Assembly: GCA_905214795.1 (NCBI GenBank)
Contig: CAJMNM010000021.1
Coordinates: 1-52,518, forward strand
DNA: 52,518 bases
From: an uncultured bacterium
GTDB lineage: Bacteria > Bacteroidota > Bacteroidia > Bacteroidales > Bacteroidaceae
Reading direction: 5' to 3'
In this document: positions 7,960 to 17,159 of the stretch, one piece after another
Layout: each line of letters starts with the position of its first letter
Numbering within the stretch: the first letter of the stretch is position 1
Program-made: the position numbers and the translations under genes
The notes under the pieces: generated by a model
Database searches by the model: none
The model's input: only the letters and a program-made list of their open reading frames with translations
Told to the model about the DNA's origin: nothing

Positions 7960-8901
7960 ATGGAATATAACGAAAAATCAACTTACAATAAGATTTCCTC
8001 CCCTTCAAAAAACCTTTTGCAACGTTATTTCCAATATCTTAGACTTGAAAAAGGACTTTCAGCCAACACATTGGCAGCCTATCAGGACGATTTACAAAAA
8101 CTACTTGTTTTTCTTTCATGCGATACACCCCGTGATTTCCGAAATATAACAATTGATGATTTACATCAGTTTATGGCCTCGCTCGCAGATATAGGAATCC
8201 ACCCTCGTTCACAAGCACGTATTCTTTCCGGCGTACGTTCGTTTTTCCGCTATTTGTTTATTGAAAAAGAAATCACCCAAGATCCTACCGAACTGTTGGA
8301 ATCGCCCAAATTAGGAAAACATCTGCCCGACATTCTAACCACGGAAGAAATAGACATGTTAATTAACAGTATTGACCTTAGTACTGCAGAAGGTCAACGT
8401 AATCGCGCCATTCTAGAAGTTCTTTACAGTTGTGGACTACGAGTCAGTGAATTATGCCAGCTCAAACTATCCAATCTGTTTCTTGACGAAGGTTTTATTC
8501 GTGTCGAAGGGAAGGGCAATAAAGAACGTCTCGTACCCATTTCACAGAAAGCCATAAAAGAGCTTCAACTATGGTTCTATGACCGCAACACCATCAACAT
8601 TCGCCCTTCAAATGAAGATTATGTTTTCTTGAGTTTCAAACGCGGGAAAGCCTTGTCCAGGATTATGATATTCCACATCATAAAAGAACTGGCTGAAAAA
8701 ATAAGTTTAAAAAAACATATCAGTCCACACACATTCCGCCATTCATTTGCCACACATTTGCTCGAAGGTGGTGCCAACCTGCGCGCCATTCAAGCCATGC
8801 TAGGTCATGAGTCTATCTCCACTACTGAAATATACATGCACGTCGACCGGAATCGCCTCAAAGAAGAAATTCTAAAACACCACCCGAGAAATATGTATTA
8901 A
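7960..8901 (+). CDS. xerD: Tyrosine recombinase, XerD type
   Basis: 313 residues from the ATG at 7960, chosen because the promoter lies at 7899-7929 and a longer frame would begin upstream of it. The N-terminal SAM-like DNA-binding domain ('LLQRYFQYLRLEKGLSANTL') is followed by the catalytic domain. All catalytic residues are visible: Arg in 'YSCGLRVSELCQL', His-x-x-Arg in 'HTFRHSFATHLL', His in 'LGHES', and the nucleophilic Tyr in 'TTEIYMHV'. The size and full-length similarity to XerC/XerD suggest the chromosome-dimer resolution enzyme acting at dif, not a phage integrase. I see no attachment site or mobile gene next to it. Confidence 0.9.
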   Translation: MEYNEKSTYNKISSPSKNLLQRYFQYLRLEKGLSANTLAAYQDDLQKLLVFLSCDTPRDFRNITIDDLHQFMASLADIGIHPRSQARILSGVRSFFRYLFIEKEITQDPTELLESPKLGKHLPDILTTEEIDMLINSIDLSTAEGQRNRAILEVLYSCGLRVSELCQLKLSNLFLDEGFIRVEGKGNKERLVPISQKAIKELQLWFYDRNTINIRPSNEDYVFLSFKRGKALSRIMIFHIIKELAEKISLKKHISPHTFRHSFATHLLEGGANLRAIQAMLGHESISTTEIYMHVDRNRLKEEILKHHPRNMY

Positions 8902-8904
8902 ATT

Positions 8905-8958
8905 GATAAGTAAAGACGCCTTTTTAACACTTTAATTATCTAATTACTTATTTTTTTG
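8905..8958 (+). terminator. Possible weak terminator after xerD
   Basis: GATAAGTAA (8905-8913) can pair with TTACTTAT (8944-8951), followed by seven T residues. The stem is short and AT-rich with a 30-base loop, so the call is tentative. Confidence 0.35.
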
Positions 8959-8980
8959 CAATATTTTATAAAGAAAAAGG

Positions 8981-9009
8981 TTGCTATACCACAAAGATTT
9001 GTATCTTTG
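8981..9009 (+). promoter_or_regulatory. Promoter of lipoprotein-DUF4369-comM operon
   Basis: TTG at 8981-8983 and TATCTTTG at 9002-9009 are separated by 18 bases, close to the Bacteroidetes -33/-7 consensus. The start codon lies at 9042, giving a leader of roughly 25 bases. Confidence 0.7.
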
Positions 9010-9041
9010 CAACTGAAACTATTAACTAAAACTATGTTAGT

Positions 9042-10730
9042 ATGCGTAAAAATTACTATCTCGTCATGTCTGTAGCAGCCGTTATGGCGCTTACATCATG
9101 CAAAAAATTAGGTGAATTGTCCGCAGATAACTTCACAGTCACTCCGACTCCGCTTGAAGCTATCGCCGGTCAGGTTCCTGCTACAATTGATGGCAAGTTC
9201 CCTGAAAAGTATATGAAAAAGAAAGCTGTCGTTACTGTTACTCCGGTTTTGAAGTATGAAGGTGGCGAAGCTAAGGGACAGAGCGCCACATTCCAAGGCG
9301 AAAAGGTTGAAGGTAATGACCAGACTATCGCTTACAAGGCAGGTGGTACTTATACAATGAAGACCATCTTTGATTTCGTTCCTGCAATGCAGAAATCAGA
9401 CCTGTATCTGCAGTTCGACGCAAAAGTTGGTAAGAAAACTGTAAGTGTACCTGAAGTTAAAGTTAGCTACGGTGTACTTGCTACATCAAGCTTATTAGGC
9501 AAGACTTTGGCATCAACAAATCCGTCACTTGCACCAGACGCTTACCAGCGTATCATCAAAGAAAAACAAGAAGCTACAATCAAGTTCCTTATCCAGCAGG
9601 CAAACTTGCGTAGCAGCGAGTTGAATTCTGCCTCAATGAAAGACTTCGTTAAGATGTTGAAGCAGATCAACGACGAGAAGGAAACCAAAGCTTTAAAGAA
9701 TGTCGAAATTTCAGCATACGCATCACCTGATGGTGCCCTTGATTTGAATACCCGTTTGGCAGAACAGCGCCAAAACAATTCTGAAAGCTACGTTCAGAAG
9801 CAAATGAAGGCCAACAAGATGCAAGGCGAAGTTGACACTAAATATACTGCAGAAGACTGGGACGGATTCCAGATGTTAGTTTCACGAAGCAACATTCAGG
9901 ATAAAGATGTCATCCTCCGCGTATTATCTATGTATAAAGATCCGGAAGAACGTGAAAAACAAATCCGCAACATGTCTGAAGTCTTCAAAGAACTGGCAGA
10001 CCAGATTCTTCCAGAGTTACGTCGCGCACGTTTGACTATCAATTATGAAATCATTGGCCGTAGCGATGCACAGATTGTTGACCAATACAAGAACGATGCT
10101 TCTAAATTAAGCGTTGAAGAAATGTTGTACGGTGCAAACCTTGCAAGCTCTGCATCTGAAAAAGAAGCTTGGTATCAGAAGACTACTCAGCTCTATCCTA
10201 ACGACTATCGTGCATACAACAACTTAGGTCTGTTAGCTTATCAGAAAGGCGATTTGACAGCTGCTGAAAACTATTTCAACAAAGCTAAGTCTGTTAAGGC
10301 CGACGCTGCAGAAGTTAATGCCAACCTTGCTTTGATCGCTTTGAACAAGGGTGATGTTAAGAGCGCAGAAACTTACATGGGTAAAGCTGCCGGTGCCAAC
10401 ACTTACAAAGAAATCTCTGGTAACCTCAACATTGCCAAAGGTAACTATCAGCAGGCTGCCGGTGACCTCAACGGTACTAACACCAACAGTGCAGCTTTGG
10501 CACAGATCTTGAACAAAGACTATGCTGCAGCTAAGACTACTTTGAACAATGTAAAGAATGGCGATGCTTATACTTCTTATCTGAAAGCCATTGTTGCAGC
10601 TCGTACAAACGATGCAGCAGGCGTAAACAGCAACTTGAAGGATGCAGTCAGCAAAGACGCTTCTTTGAAGTCATATGCTGCTCAGGATTTGGAATTCGCA
10701 TCATTCCAGTCAACTGTTGAAAGCCTCTAA
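9042..10730 (+). CDS. OmpA-like/TPR lipoprotein
   Basis: 562 residues. The signal peptide ends in a lipobox (MALTSC), so the mature protein is lipid-anchored. Residues about 20-150 form a beta-rich region of unknown function. The middle (about 220-260) resembles an OmpA-type peptidoglycan-binding motif ('VEISAYASPDGALDLNTRLAEQRQNN'). The C-terminal half has tetratricopeptide repeats, clearest at 'YPNDYRAYNNLGLLAYQKGDLTAAENYFNKA' and the following copy near residue 430. A cell-envelope scaffold that binds peptidoglycan and partner proteins is the natural reading. It is strongly promoted and leads the operon with a DUF4369 lipoprotein and comM. I do not know a gene name for it. Confidence 0.82.
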   Translation: MRKNYYLVMSVAAVMALTSCKKLGELSADNFTVTPTPLEAIAGQVPATIDGKFPEKYMKKKAVVTVTPVLKYEGGEAKGQSATFQGEKVEGNDQTIAYKAGGTYTMKTIFDFVPAMQKSDLYLQFDAKVGKKTVSVPEVKVSYGVLATSSLLGKTLASTNPSLAPDAYQRIIKEKQEATIKFLIQQANLRSSELNSASMKDFVKMLKQINDEKETKALKNVEISAYASPDGALDLNTRLAEQRQNNSESYVQKQMKANKMQGEVDTKYTAEDWDGFQMLVSRSNIQDKDVILRVLSMYKDPEEREKQIRNMSEVFKELADQILPELRRARLTINYEIIGRSDAQIVDQYKNDASKLSVEEMLYGANLASSASEKEAWYQKTTQLYPNDYRAYNNLGLLAYQKGDLTAAENYFNKAKSVKADAAEVNANLALIALNKGDVKSAETYMGKAAGANTYKEISGNLNIAKGNYQQAAGDLNGTNTNSAALAQILNKDYAAAKTTLNNVKNGDAYTSYLKAIVAARTNDAAGVNSNLKDAVSKDASLKSYAAQDLEFASFQSTVESL

Positions 10731-10744
10731 GTATTAGACAATAA

Positions 10745-11752
10745 ATGAAGAGATTCACTCTCTATATTCTTACAGTATTCACCCTGCTCAGTTGCGGAGG
10801 TTCCAAAAGTCAGTTCAGACTTAAAGGAGAATTCAAGCACCTGGAGCAGGGTGAATTCTATTTATATTCGGCCGATGGTATCAACAAGTTCGATACTTTA
10901 AAAATAATAAACGGCGAGTTTGATTACACGACTGAACTTGATCACCAGACCATATACCATCTGCTTTATCCCAACTTTTCCGAACTCGTCATTTTTGCAT
11001 CACCAGGTGATAAGATAAAAATAGAAGGTGATGCCAGAAATCTTAAAACAACCGAAGTTTCAGGTAGTGAAGCAAACAAAGACTTCACGGAATTCCGCTT
11101 GAAGAACCAGGACAAAAACGACATAGAAGAAAGAAAAGCCGCTCAGGAATTCATAAAAACTAAACCGGAATCACCGGTCAGCATTTTTTTATTTAAACAA
11201 TATTTCCTATTGAACGCAAATGCCGACAAGACGGAAACAAAAAAATTATACCAAACATTACTTGAAGCCCAACCACACCATAAGACACTTATCGGATGGA
11301 AAGATGATGTGGAAGTTTATTCAAGACCCTATACCAAAGGAACACTCCTGCCCGATTTCTCTCTTGAGATTAACGGCGACACCATAAAACGTTCAGATTA
11401 CAAAGGCAAATACCTGCTTCTTAATTTCTGGGCATCATGGGAAGACACCAGCTCCCCCATGTTATTCCGTATAAAAAGATTCTATAAAAAGCATCAGGAG
11501 AAGCTGAAAGTTCTTAGCATTTCCTTAGACGTAGACAAACGTAATCTGAAAAATGTTGAACGTAACGACAGCGTATTCTGGCCAGACTATTGCGACTTCA
11601 ATGCATGGAACAGTCCTTTAATCAGACTCTTTCACATTACCGACATACCCTGTTGTTTCTTTGTAGGCCCAGACCATCGTATCATTGCCACTGGCAGTGA
11701 TTTTGAGAAAGAAATCCAACCTGTCATAGAAAAAACCTTAAACTTAAAATAA
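10745..11752 (+). CDS. DUF4369/thioredoxin-fold lipoprotein lacking CxxC
   Basis: 335 residues with a lipobox 'LLSCGG' near residue 17. Residues about 22-120 match the DUF4369 beta-rich domain usually fused to TlpA/ResA-like thiol oxidoreductases. Residues about 200-335 form the thioredoxin-like domain ('GTLLPDFSLEINGD', 'GKYLLLNFWASWEDTSSPM', 'FHITDIPCCFFV' with the cis-proline loop). Where active family members have WCxxC, this one reads WEDTS, so both redox cysteines are missing. It probably binds a partner or ligand instead of doing disulfide chemistry. It sits 14 bases after the TPR lipoprotein and 6 before comM. Confidence 0.82.
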   Translation: MKRFTLYILTVFTLLSCGGSKSQFRLKGEFKHLEQGEFYLYSADGINKFDTLKIINGEFDYTTELDHQTIYHLLYPNFSELVIFASPGDKIKIEGDARNLKTTEVSGSEANKDFTEFRLKNQDKNDIEERKAAQEFIKTKPESPVSIFLFKQYFLLNANADKTETKKLYQTLLEAQPHHKTLIGWKDDVEVYSRPYTKGTLLPDFSLEINGDTIKRSDYKGKYLLLNFWASWEDTSSPMLFRIKRFYKKHQEKLKVLSISLDVDKRNLKNVERNDSVFWPDYCDFNAWNSPLIRLFHITDIPCCFFVGPDHRIIATGSDFEKEIQPVIEKTLNLK

Positions 11753-11758
11753 GAACAC

Positions 11759-13300
11759 ATGCTTGTAAAAGTTTATAGCGCTGCTGTTCAGGGACTTAGC
11801 GCTATACCGGTAACCATTGAAGTCAATGCTTCAAGGGGCATCAAGTTTTTCATGGTCGGATTACCTGATAATGCTGTAAAGGAAAGCCATGAACGCATTG
11901 TTGCCGCTATCCATAACTGTGGTTACCGCTATCCTACCAAACAGATTGTAGTCAATCTTGCACCGGCCGATATTAAAAAAGAAGGTGCGGGGTATGATCT
12001 CCCAATAGCCATTGGTATATTGGCCGCAGACGAGAAAATAAAATCCGACAGACTTAACCGGTTTATGATGATTGGTGAATTGAGTCTTGACGGCAGCCTA
12101 CAACCTATAAAGGGCGCTTTACCAATCGCCATTAAAGCACGCGAAATGGGCTATGAAGGCCTTATCGTACCCGAACAAAACGTACGTGAAGCAGCTGTTG
12201 TCAACAAGCTCAGTGTCTATGGTGTCAACAATATCAAACAAGTCATCCGATTCCTGAACGAACAAGACACCTTGGAACCCACAATCATCGATACAAGAAA
12301 AATATTCTACGAACAACAAAATCAGTTTGACTACGATTTCGCAGACGTTAAAGGCCAGGAACACGTCAAACGGGCACTCGAAGTAGCAGCTGCCGGTGGC
12401 CACAATGTTATCATGATTGGCCCTCCCGGAAGTGGTAAATCCATGATGGCTAAGAGATTACCCTCAATTCTTCCTCCACTATCTCTTTCTGAGAGTCTGG
12501 AAACCACTCAGATTCATTCAGTAGCAGGAAAACTGAACAGCGACAGTTCTCTTATCGCACAAAGACCTTTCAGATCCCCCCATCACACCATTTCACAAGT
12601 CGCACTTGTCGGCGGTGGACTTAATCCACAGCCCGGCGAGGTCAGTCTGGCTCATAATGGCGTACTTTTTTGCGATGAGTTGCCGGAGTTTTCAAGGAGT
12701 GTTCTGGAAGTATTACGCCAACCATTAGAAGACCGCTGCATCAACATCTCACGTGCCAAATACAGCATCAGCTATCCCTGTTCATTCATGTTCGTAGCTT
12801 CCATGAACCCATGCCCGTGCGGATATTACAATCATCCAAACAAAGCATGTGTCTGCACACCCGGACAGATTCACCGTTATCTGAATAAGATATCCGGCCC
12901 CCTGCTAGACCGCATAGACTTACAGATAGAAATCACCCCGCTCTCATTTGAGGAACTGTCAAGAAAATCAGCCGGTGAACCCAGCAACGTCATCCGCGAA
13001 CGCGTTATTCAAGCACGACAAATTCAAGAAAAGCGCTACGCAAACCAAAAGGGAATACATTGCAACGCACAGATGACAAGCCGACTCATCCACCAATATG
13101 CCGAGCCTGATGCCGAAGGTATGGAAATGCTGCGCGCCGCCATGACCCGTCTGCAACTGTCAGCACGTGCCTACGACCGTATATTACGTGTGGCGCGCAC
13201 GATTGCCGACCTCGACCACAGTGAACGCATACAAACCGATCATCTGGCTGAAGCCATCGGATACCGCAATCTGGACCGTAATGATTGGGCTGAAAAATAA
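11759..13300 (+). CDS. comM: ComM/YifB-family Mg-chelatase-like AAA+ ATPase
   Basis: 513 residues, full family length. The N-terminal Lon-S5-like ChlI fold ('VNLAPADIKKEGAGYDLPIAIG') precedes an AAA+ core with Walker A 'IGPPGSGKSMMAKRL' (about 220), Walker B 'GVLFCDELPEF' (about 302), a cysteine cluster 'NPCPCGYYNHPNKACVC', and the C-terminal Mg-chelatase lid. Members studied in other bacteria act as branch-migration helicases during natural transformation. The last ~215 bp are repeated downstream at 18011-18225. The final residues here (LDRNDWAEK) differ from those of the downstream copy (LDRSNWGE), so the C-terminus of this gene may be hybrid. Confidence 0.92.
   Translation: MLVKVYSAAVQGLSAIPVTIEVNASRGIKFFMVGLPDNAVKESHERIVAAIHNCGYRYPTKQIVVNLAPADIKKEGAGYDLPIAIGILAADEKIKSDRLNRFMMIGELSLDGSLQPIKGALPIAIKAREMGYEGLIVPEQNVREAAVVNKLSVYGVNNIKQVIRFLNEQDTLEPTIIDTRKIFYEQQNQFDYDFADVKGQEHVKRALEVAAAGGHNVIMIGPPGSGKSMMAKRLPSILPPLSLSESLETTQIHSVAGKLNSDSSLIAQRPFRSPHHTISQVALVGGGLNPQPGEVSLAHNGVLFCDELPEFSRSVLEVLRQPLEDRCINISRAKYSISYPCSFMFVASMNPCPCGYYNHPNKACVCTPGQIHRYLNKISGPLLDRIDLQIEITPLSFEELSRKSAGEPSNVIRERVIQARQIQEKRYANQKGIHCNAQMTSRLIHQYAEPDAEGMEMLRAAMTRLQLSARAYDRILRVARTIADLDHSERIQTDHLAEAIGYRNLDRNDWAEK
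13064..13278 (+). repeat. Direct repeat copy A: 3' end of comM
   Basis: These 215 bp recur at 18011-18225 with only two visible mismatches. Here they are the in-frame end of the intact comM. Similarity starts abruptly at AACGCACAG and stops after CTGGACCG, beyond which the two copies diverge. The repeat-to-repeat distance is 4947 bp. Confidence 0.97.
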
Positions 13301-13340
13301 AACAAAAAATATATACAACCTGGCTATTATATCATATAGT

Positions 13341-15548
13341 ATGAAAACAAAATTGTTTCTCTTATTACTGTACATAACACTATTCACTTATGGTCAAGAT
13401 TTTAAATTTGCATTAACAGATATTGAAAATGCAACACCATTCACAAATGGTGTTGCAAGTCATGGCCAAGGACGCTACAGAACATTAATTAATCACAAAG
13501 GTGAAGCAATCGATACGATAAATGGCGAATTAATTTATTGGGATAAATGCAATAGAATTGTAAAAGATAACTACAACTATAAAATGTATTTAACGGATAA
13601 ACATGACACTCGTATCTCAAAAGGATTTTATAAAATTAAACCTTGGAATGATTTATTTATATGTGATAATTATAGCAAGATCCAAATAATAGATAAAAAA
13701 GGAAATATTCTTGCAAAAGGAAGTTATGTATACTTTTATAATTATGATTTTATTTTATGTGGAAATAAAATACTTAACAAAGAAGGAAATATTGTTTTAT
13801 CAGATGCAAATTATGATTCACGATATGGTCTTCTTAATGGCACACCATTAATTATAGGAAAAAATAAACTTTATATAAAAGCAACAAAAAAAACACTCAA
13901 CTACCAAGGTAAGGTTTTTCAACATCCACATTGTGCGTATTTCGTTTTACAGGAAAAACCAGGAAAATATAAATATTATAATTATAACGGAGATATTATA
14001 ATAAACCCATTATCATCAATTAAAAGCAGTTTAAATATATCTTTAATTAAAGAAAATAATAAATATTATTTTCAAGATGAAAACGGACATAAAGTTTCTG
14101 ATGAATTATACGATGATGTACATCCTTTATTATGGGTTAATGATATTATAATAATGAAGAAAGGAGATAAATATAAATATATTTCAAAATATGGTACACC
14201 TTTAATTAATGAGTTATATCGAAATGCAACACCTTTCTTTTTTGATTTTGCCGTAATAAATTGTGAATATACGACATCACAGATTATTGATAAAAATGGA
14301 AATACAATATACGAATTTAATAATCCATGCAGTTCTGAATTATCTTATGATAAGATAGATAATAATATAATATTATATTGCTATACTAATTTATCCAATA
14401 GTATATTAAATATAAATACAAAAACTATATATAATGATTGGCCTTGTTTTGAAAACGGTTATGCAATAGTTCATCAACATCACAATTATAAAAATAAAAG
14501 CGAAAGTGGAGTTATAGATGAAAAATTAAATGTTGTCATACCATTTAAAGATTGGACCATTCAATGTATTTCTGAGCAAACAGCTTTAATTTATGAGCCT
14601 AAGACTCATAACACTTCTTTATATGATTTTAATGGAAAAGAAGTATTTTCTGATAAATCTACCGGCATAAAAATAACAGGACCATTTTACAAAGGTGTCG
14701 CCCCGGTTAAATATTCCACCGAGAAGAAGTGGAATGCTTCTGGCTATATATACAACATATATAGTACAACACTAGAAAATATAATCATAATGTATGGCAA
14801 CTTAGGAAACAACAAAACCGACAAACTTGAAAAAGAAATATCAGAACGTATCATGTTTATTAATTATCATAATGAACTAGGTAAAATTGCACTTAAAGAA
14901 GAACGTTACAATGAAGCTCTAACACATTTTAATCATGTTCTAAAAATTAATTCATTAAACCGAATAGCTCTCTATGGAAAAGGAATTGTTTCATTTTATT
15001 TAAATGATTACAACACCGCCATAAAATGTCTAAAATATATATCAAACATTTCATCTTTAGATAAAATCATAAATTCTAATATAAATTTTATTATAGCCCT
15101 AAGTTACTATAATCTTAAAGATATTAATAATGCTATTAATTATAGCAAAATTGCCACATCTGAGAATAATAACAATATAGAAGCTCAAAATCTATTAAAT
15201 GATTTAATAGAACTTAAAAAAGTAAAGAGACATAATAAAATAACCACAATAGTGAGCATTTTTAACTGCATTAACAATACAACATCTTCTTTTAGCTCAT
15301 CAACAAAAAACAACTATACACAAATTCCTATTATACACAATCCAAACAATAAAAATATATCCAACATAAAAAAGAAACTCTGTAAAGCTTGTTATGGTAC
15401 AGGATGGAACCCTGCACGAGAAAGACCATCTTTTTATAACTATAATGAAGAGAATTATGACAGTACAATATGTAACATATGTGGAAGTAGTTCAAATCAT
15501 TACCATAAAAAATGTTCCTCTTGTCATGGCACTGGATCTATATATTAA
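13341..15548 (+). CDS. WG-repeat/TPR protein with DnaJ-like cysteine motifs
   Basis: 735 residues from the ATG at 13341, which begins an obvious signal peptide (MKTKLFLLLLYITLFTYGQ). The longer frame that opens inside comM is rejected. Residues about 25-460 contain imperfect WG-type repeats ('GVIDEKLNVVIPFKDW', 'LINHKGEAIDTI', 'QIIDKKGNILAKG'). About 500-650 is alpha-helical with TPR-like units ('YNEALTHFNHVLKINSLNRIALYGKG'). The last 60 residues hold CKACYGTG, CNICGSS and CSSCHGTG, resembling the zinc-binding CxxCxGxG motifs of DnaJ. The function is unknown. A secreted or periplasmic protein with a zinc-stabilised tail is likely. Base composition is very AT-rich compared with comM. Confidence 0.8.
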   Translation: MKTKLFLLLLYITLFTYGQDFKFALTDIENATPFTNGVASHGQGRYRTLINHKGEAIDTINGELIYWDKCNRIVKDNYNYKMYLTDKHDTRISKGFYKIKPWNDLFICDNYSKIQIIDKKGNILAKGSYVYFYNYDFILCGNKILNKEGNIVLSDANYDSRYGLLNGTPLIIGKNKLYIKATKKTLNYQGKVFQHPHCAYFVLQEKPGKYKYYNYNGDIIINPLSSIKSSLNISLIKENNKYYFQDENGHKVSDELYDDVHPLLWVNDIIIMKKGDKYKYISKYGTPLINELYRNATPFFFDFAVINCEYTTSQIIDKNGNTIYEFNNPCSSELSYDKIDNNIILYCYTNLSNSILNINTKTIYNDWPCFENGYAIVHQHHNYKNKSESGVIDEKLNVVIPFKDWTIQCISEQTALIYEPKTHNTSLYDFNGKEVFSDKSTGIKITGPFYKGVAPVKYSTEKKWNASGYIYNIYSTTLENIIIMYGNLGNNKTDKLEKEISERIMFINYHNELGKIALKEERYNEALTHFNHVLKINSLNRIALYGKGIVSFYLNDYNTAIKCLKYISNISSLDKIINSNINFIIALSYYNLKDINNAINYSKIATSENNNNIEAQNLLNDLIELKKVKRHNKITTIVSIFNCINNTTSSFSSSTKNNYTQIPIIHNPNNKNISNIKKKLCKACYGTGWNPARERPSFYNYNEENYDSTICNICGSSSNHYHKKCSSCHGTGSIY

Positions 15549-15587
15549 CAAATCATTAATGAATACTTTTCCATAAAAGAATAAAAA

Positions 15588-17159
15588 ATGAATATATATA
15601 ATAGGATAAAAATACTATTTGTATTTCTTTTCATCTCAGTAAATATTCTTGCAACAGAATATATGAAAATAGGTGAAACTTTGAATCTATATTTCCCGAC
15701 CTCAATTACATCGCTTACATTAGCGGGACAACCAGCTTGTACTTCATCAAGACCATCAGAAATACAAATTATTAGTTCAAGTTATTCATCTGTCACAATC
15801 AAAGCACTTAAAGCTTTTACAGGTTCACCCTGTATCATTCATGTCGTCTATTATTACTATGTTAAAAATGGTAGCTATATATATCAACGGAGTGGATATC
15901 ATGATTTCTACGTAGAAGTATCTCTTACAAAACCAGAAAGTGTATCTATACCCTCTTCTACACAAATATATACTGGAGAATCTATAACACTTACACCTGA
16001 TGTATTTCCAAGTGATGCAATCACTACATTCTCTTGGTATTCAAGTAACCCTAATGTCGCAACGGTCAATTCATCTGGAATTGTAGAAGGGAAAACAGAA
16101 GGGGAAACTTGTATTACCGTAGAGACATCAAATGGATGTAAAGATTATTGTATTGTTTCTGTATTAGATTCTTCTCCTACTAGCGTGGAAATTCCATCTA
16201 CACTATCTATAAATATAGATGAAAGCACAAAACTTTCTCCTACACTTCTCCCTAACTATGCAAATTCTAGTTTTATATGGTGGTCTGAAAATCCTAACAT
16301 CGCTACAGTCTCATCTACAGGATTCGTAAAAGGGATATCAGAAGGAACAACAAAAATATGGGTACAAACAACAAAAGGCGGATGTACGGACTATAGTAAC
16401 GTTTCTGTAACAATGCCGAAATTTATTCTATTAAAAACATCGCCAATTGATAACTGCAAAGATTTCGCTACAAATGAACAATTAATTATAGATTTCTCAT
16501 TACAACTTTACCCTAGCTACAATTACAATACAATTAAACTAAAAAAAACAGAAACTAACGAAATCGTACCTGGTACAGTTTCTATTAGTGGTAAACAACT
16601 TTTCTTTACGCCTGATAAACAATTAGAATCCAACACAGATTTTACATTAACCATTCCTGCCAATGCATTAAAAAATAAATGGGAAGATAATTATACACAA
16701 ATAATTAAAATACATTTTAAAACAGAAATCCATCCTAAGGATATTAGTTATCTATATATTTGGAATATAGACGGAACAAATACAACTATTGCTTTAGACG
16801 AACAACCACAAATAATTTCAGACATTGAAAAGGAAGAAGTTTATTGCATTACCTCTAAGCAACTATTCTCTTTCCCATTAAAATATATACATAAATACAC
16901 TTTAGGAATAAAGCCGAAAGCAACAGCTACTAACCCAATAAAAGAATTGGGCGAAAGTCTTCATATGAAATCAAATCTATTATATTTTAATAATCTTACT
17001 CCCTATAGTTTGATTCGTGTTTTCACAATAAATGGTATAATGAAGGAAGAATATCAAATAAACAAGAACGGATCAATAATTATAGACATAAACAAATGGA
17101 ATAAAGGGATTTATATTATAAAAACTAAATCAACAAATTATAAAATAATAAAAAAATGA
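15588..17159 (+). CDS. Secreted Ig-like (BIG_2) protein with T9SS-like C-terminal domain
   Basis: 523 residues with a signal peptide to about residue 22. Two bacterial Ig-like group 2 domains are visible near residues 115-200 ('SSNPNVATVNSSGIVEGKTEG') and 200-280 ('SENPNIATVSSTGFVKGISEG'). A third Ig-like unit of the SbsA type follows at about 285-385 ('FFTPDKQLESNTDFTLTIPA'). The final ~70 residues ('LIRVFTINGIMKEEY', 'WNKGIYIIKTKSTNYKIIKK') look like a type A T9SS sorting domain. The protein is therefore expected on the cell surface, probably as an adhesin or structural factor. Its stop overlaps the next gene's start (ATGA), showing a cargo operon. Confidence 0.78.
   Translation: MNIYNRIKILFVFLFISVNILATEYMKIGETLNLYFPTSITSLTLAGQPACTSSRPSEIQIISSSYSSVTIKALKAFTGSPCIIHVVYYYYVKNGSYIYQRSGYHDFYVEVSLTKPESVSIPSSTQIYTGESITLTPDVFPSDAITTFSWYSSNPNVATVNSSGIVEGKTEGETCITVETSNGCKDYCIVSVLDSSPTSVEIPSTLSINIDESTKLSPTLLPNYANSSFIWWSENPNIATVSSTGFVKGISEGTTKIWVQTTKGGCTDYSNVSVTMPKFILLKTSPIDNCKDFATNEQLIIDFSLQLYPSYNYNTIKLKKTETNEIVPGTVSISGKQLFFTPDKQLESNTDFTLTIPANALKNKWEDNYTQIIKIHFKTEIHPKDISYLYIWNIDGTNTTIALDEQPQIISDIEKEEVYCITSKQLFSFPLKYIHKYTLGIKPKATATNPIKELGESLHMKSNLLYFNNLTPYSLIRVFTINGIMKEEYQINKNGSIIIDINKWNKGIYIIKTKSTNYKIIKK

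Noticed and set aside
7960..8901. XerD-like recombinase as the enzyme that inserted the two cargo segments
   Set aside because: It looks like the housekeeping dimer-resolution recombinase, and the repeats of 133-215 bp are far longer than a tyrosine-recombinase core site. No dif-like sequence was seen at the junctions.
13167..13340. Longer N-terminus of the WG-repeat protein inside comM
   Set aside because: It is the out-of-frame reading of the comM end, and a typical signal peptide begins at 13341.
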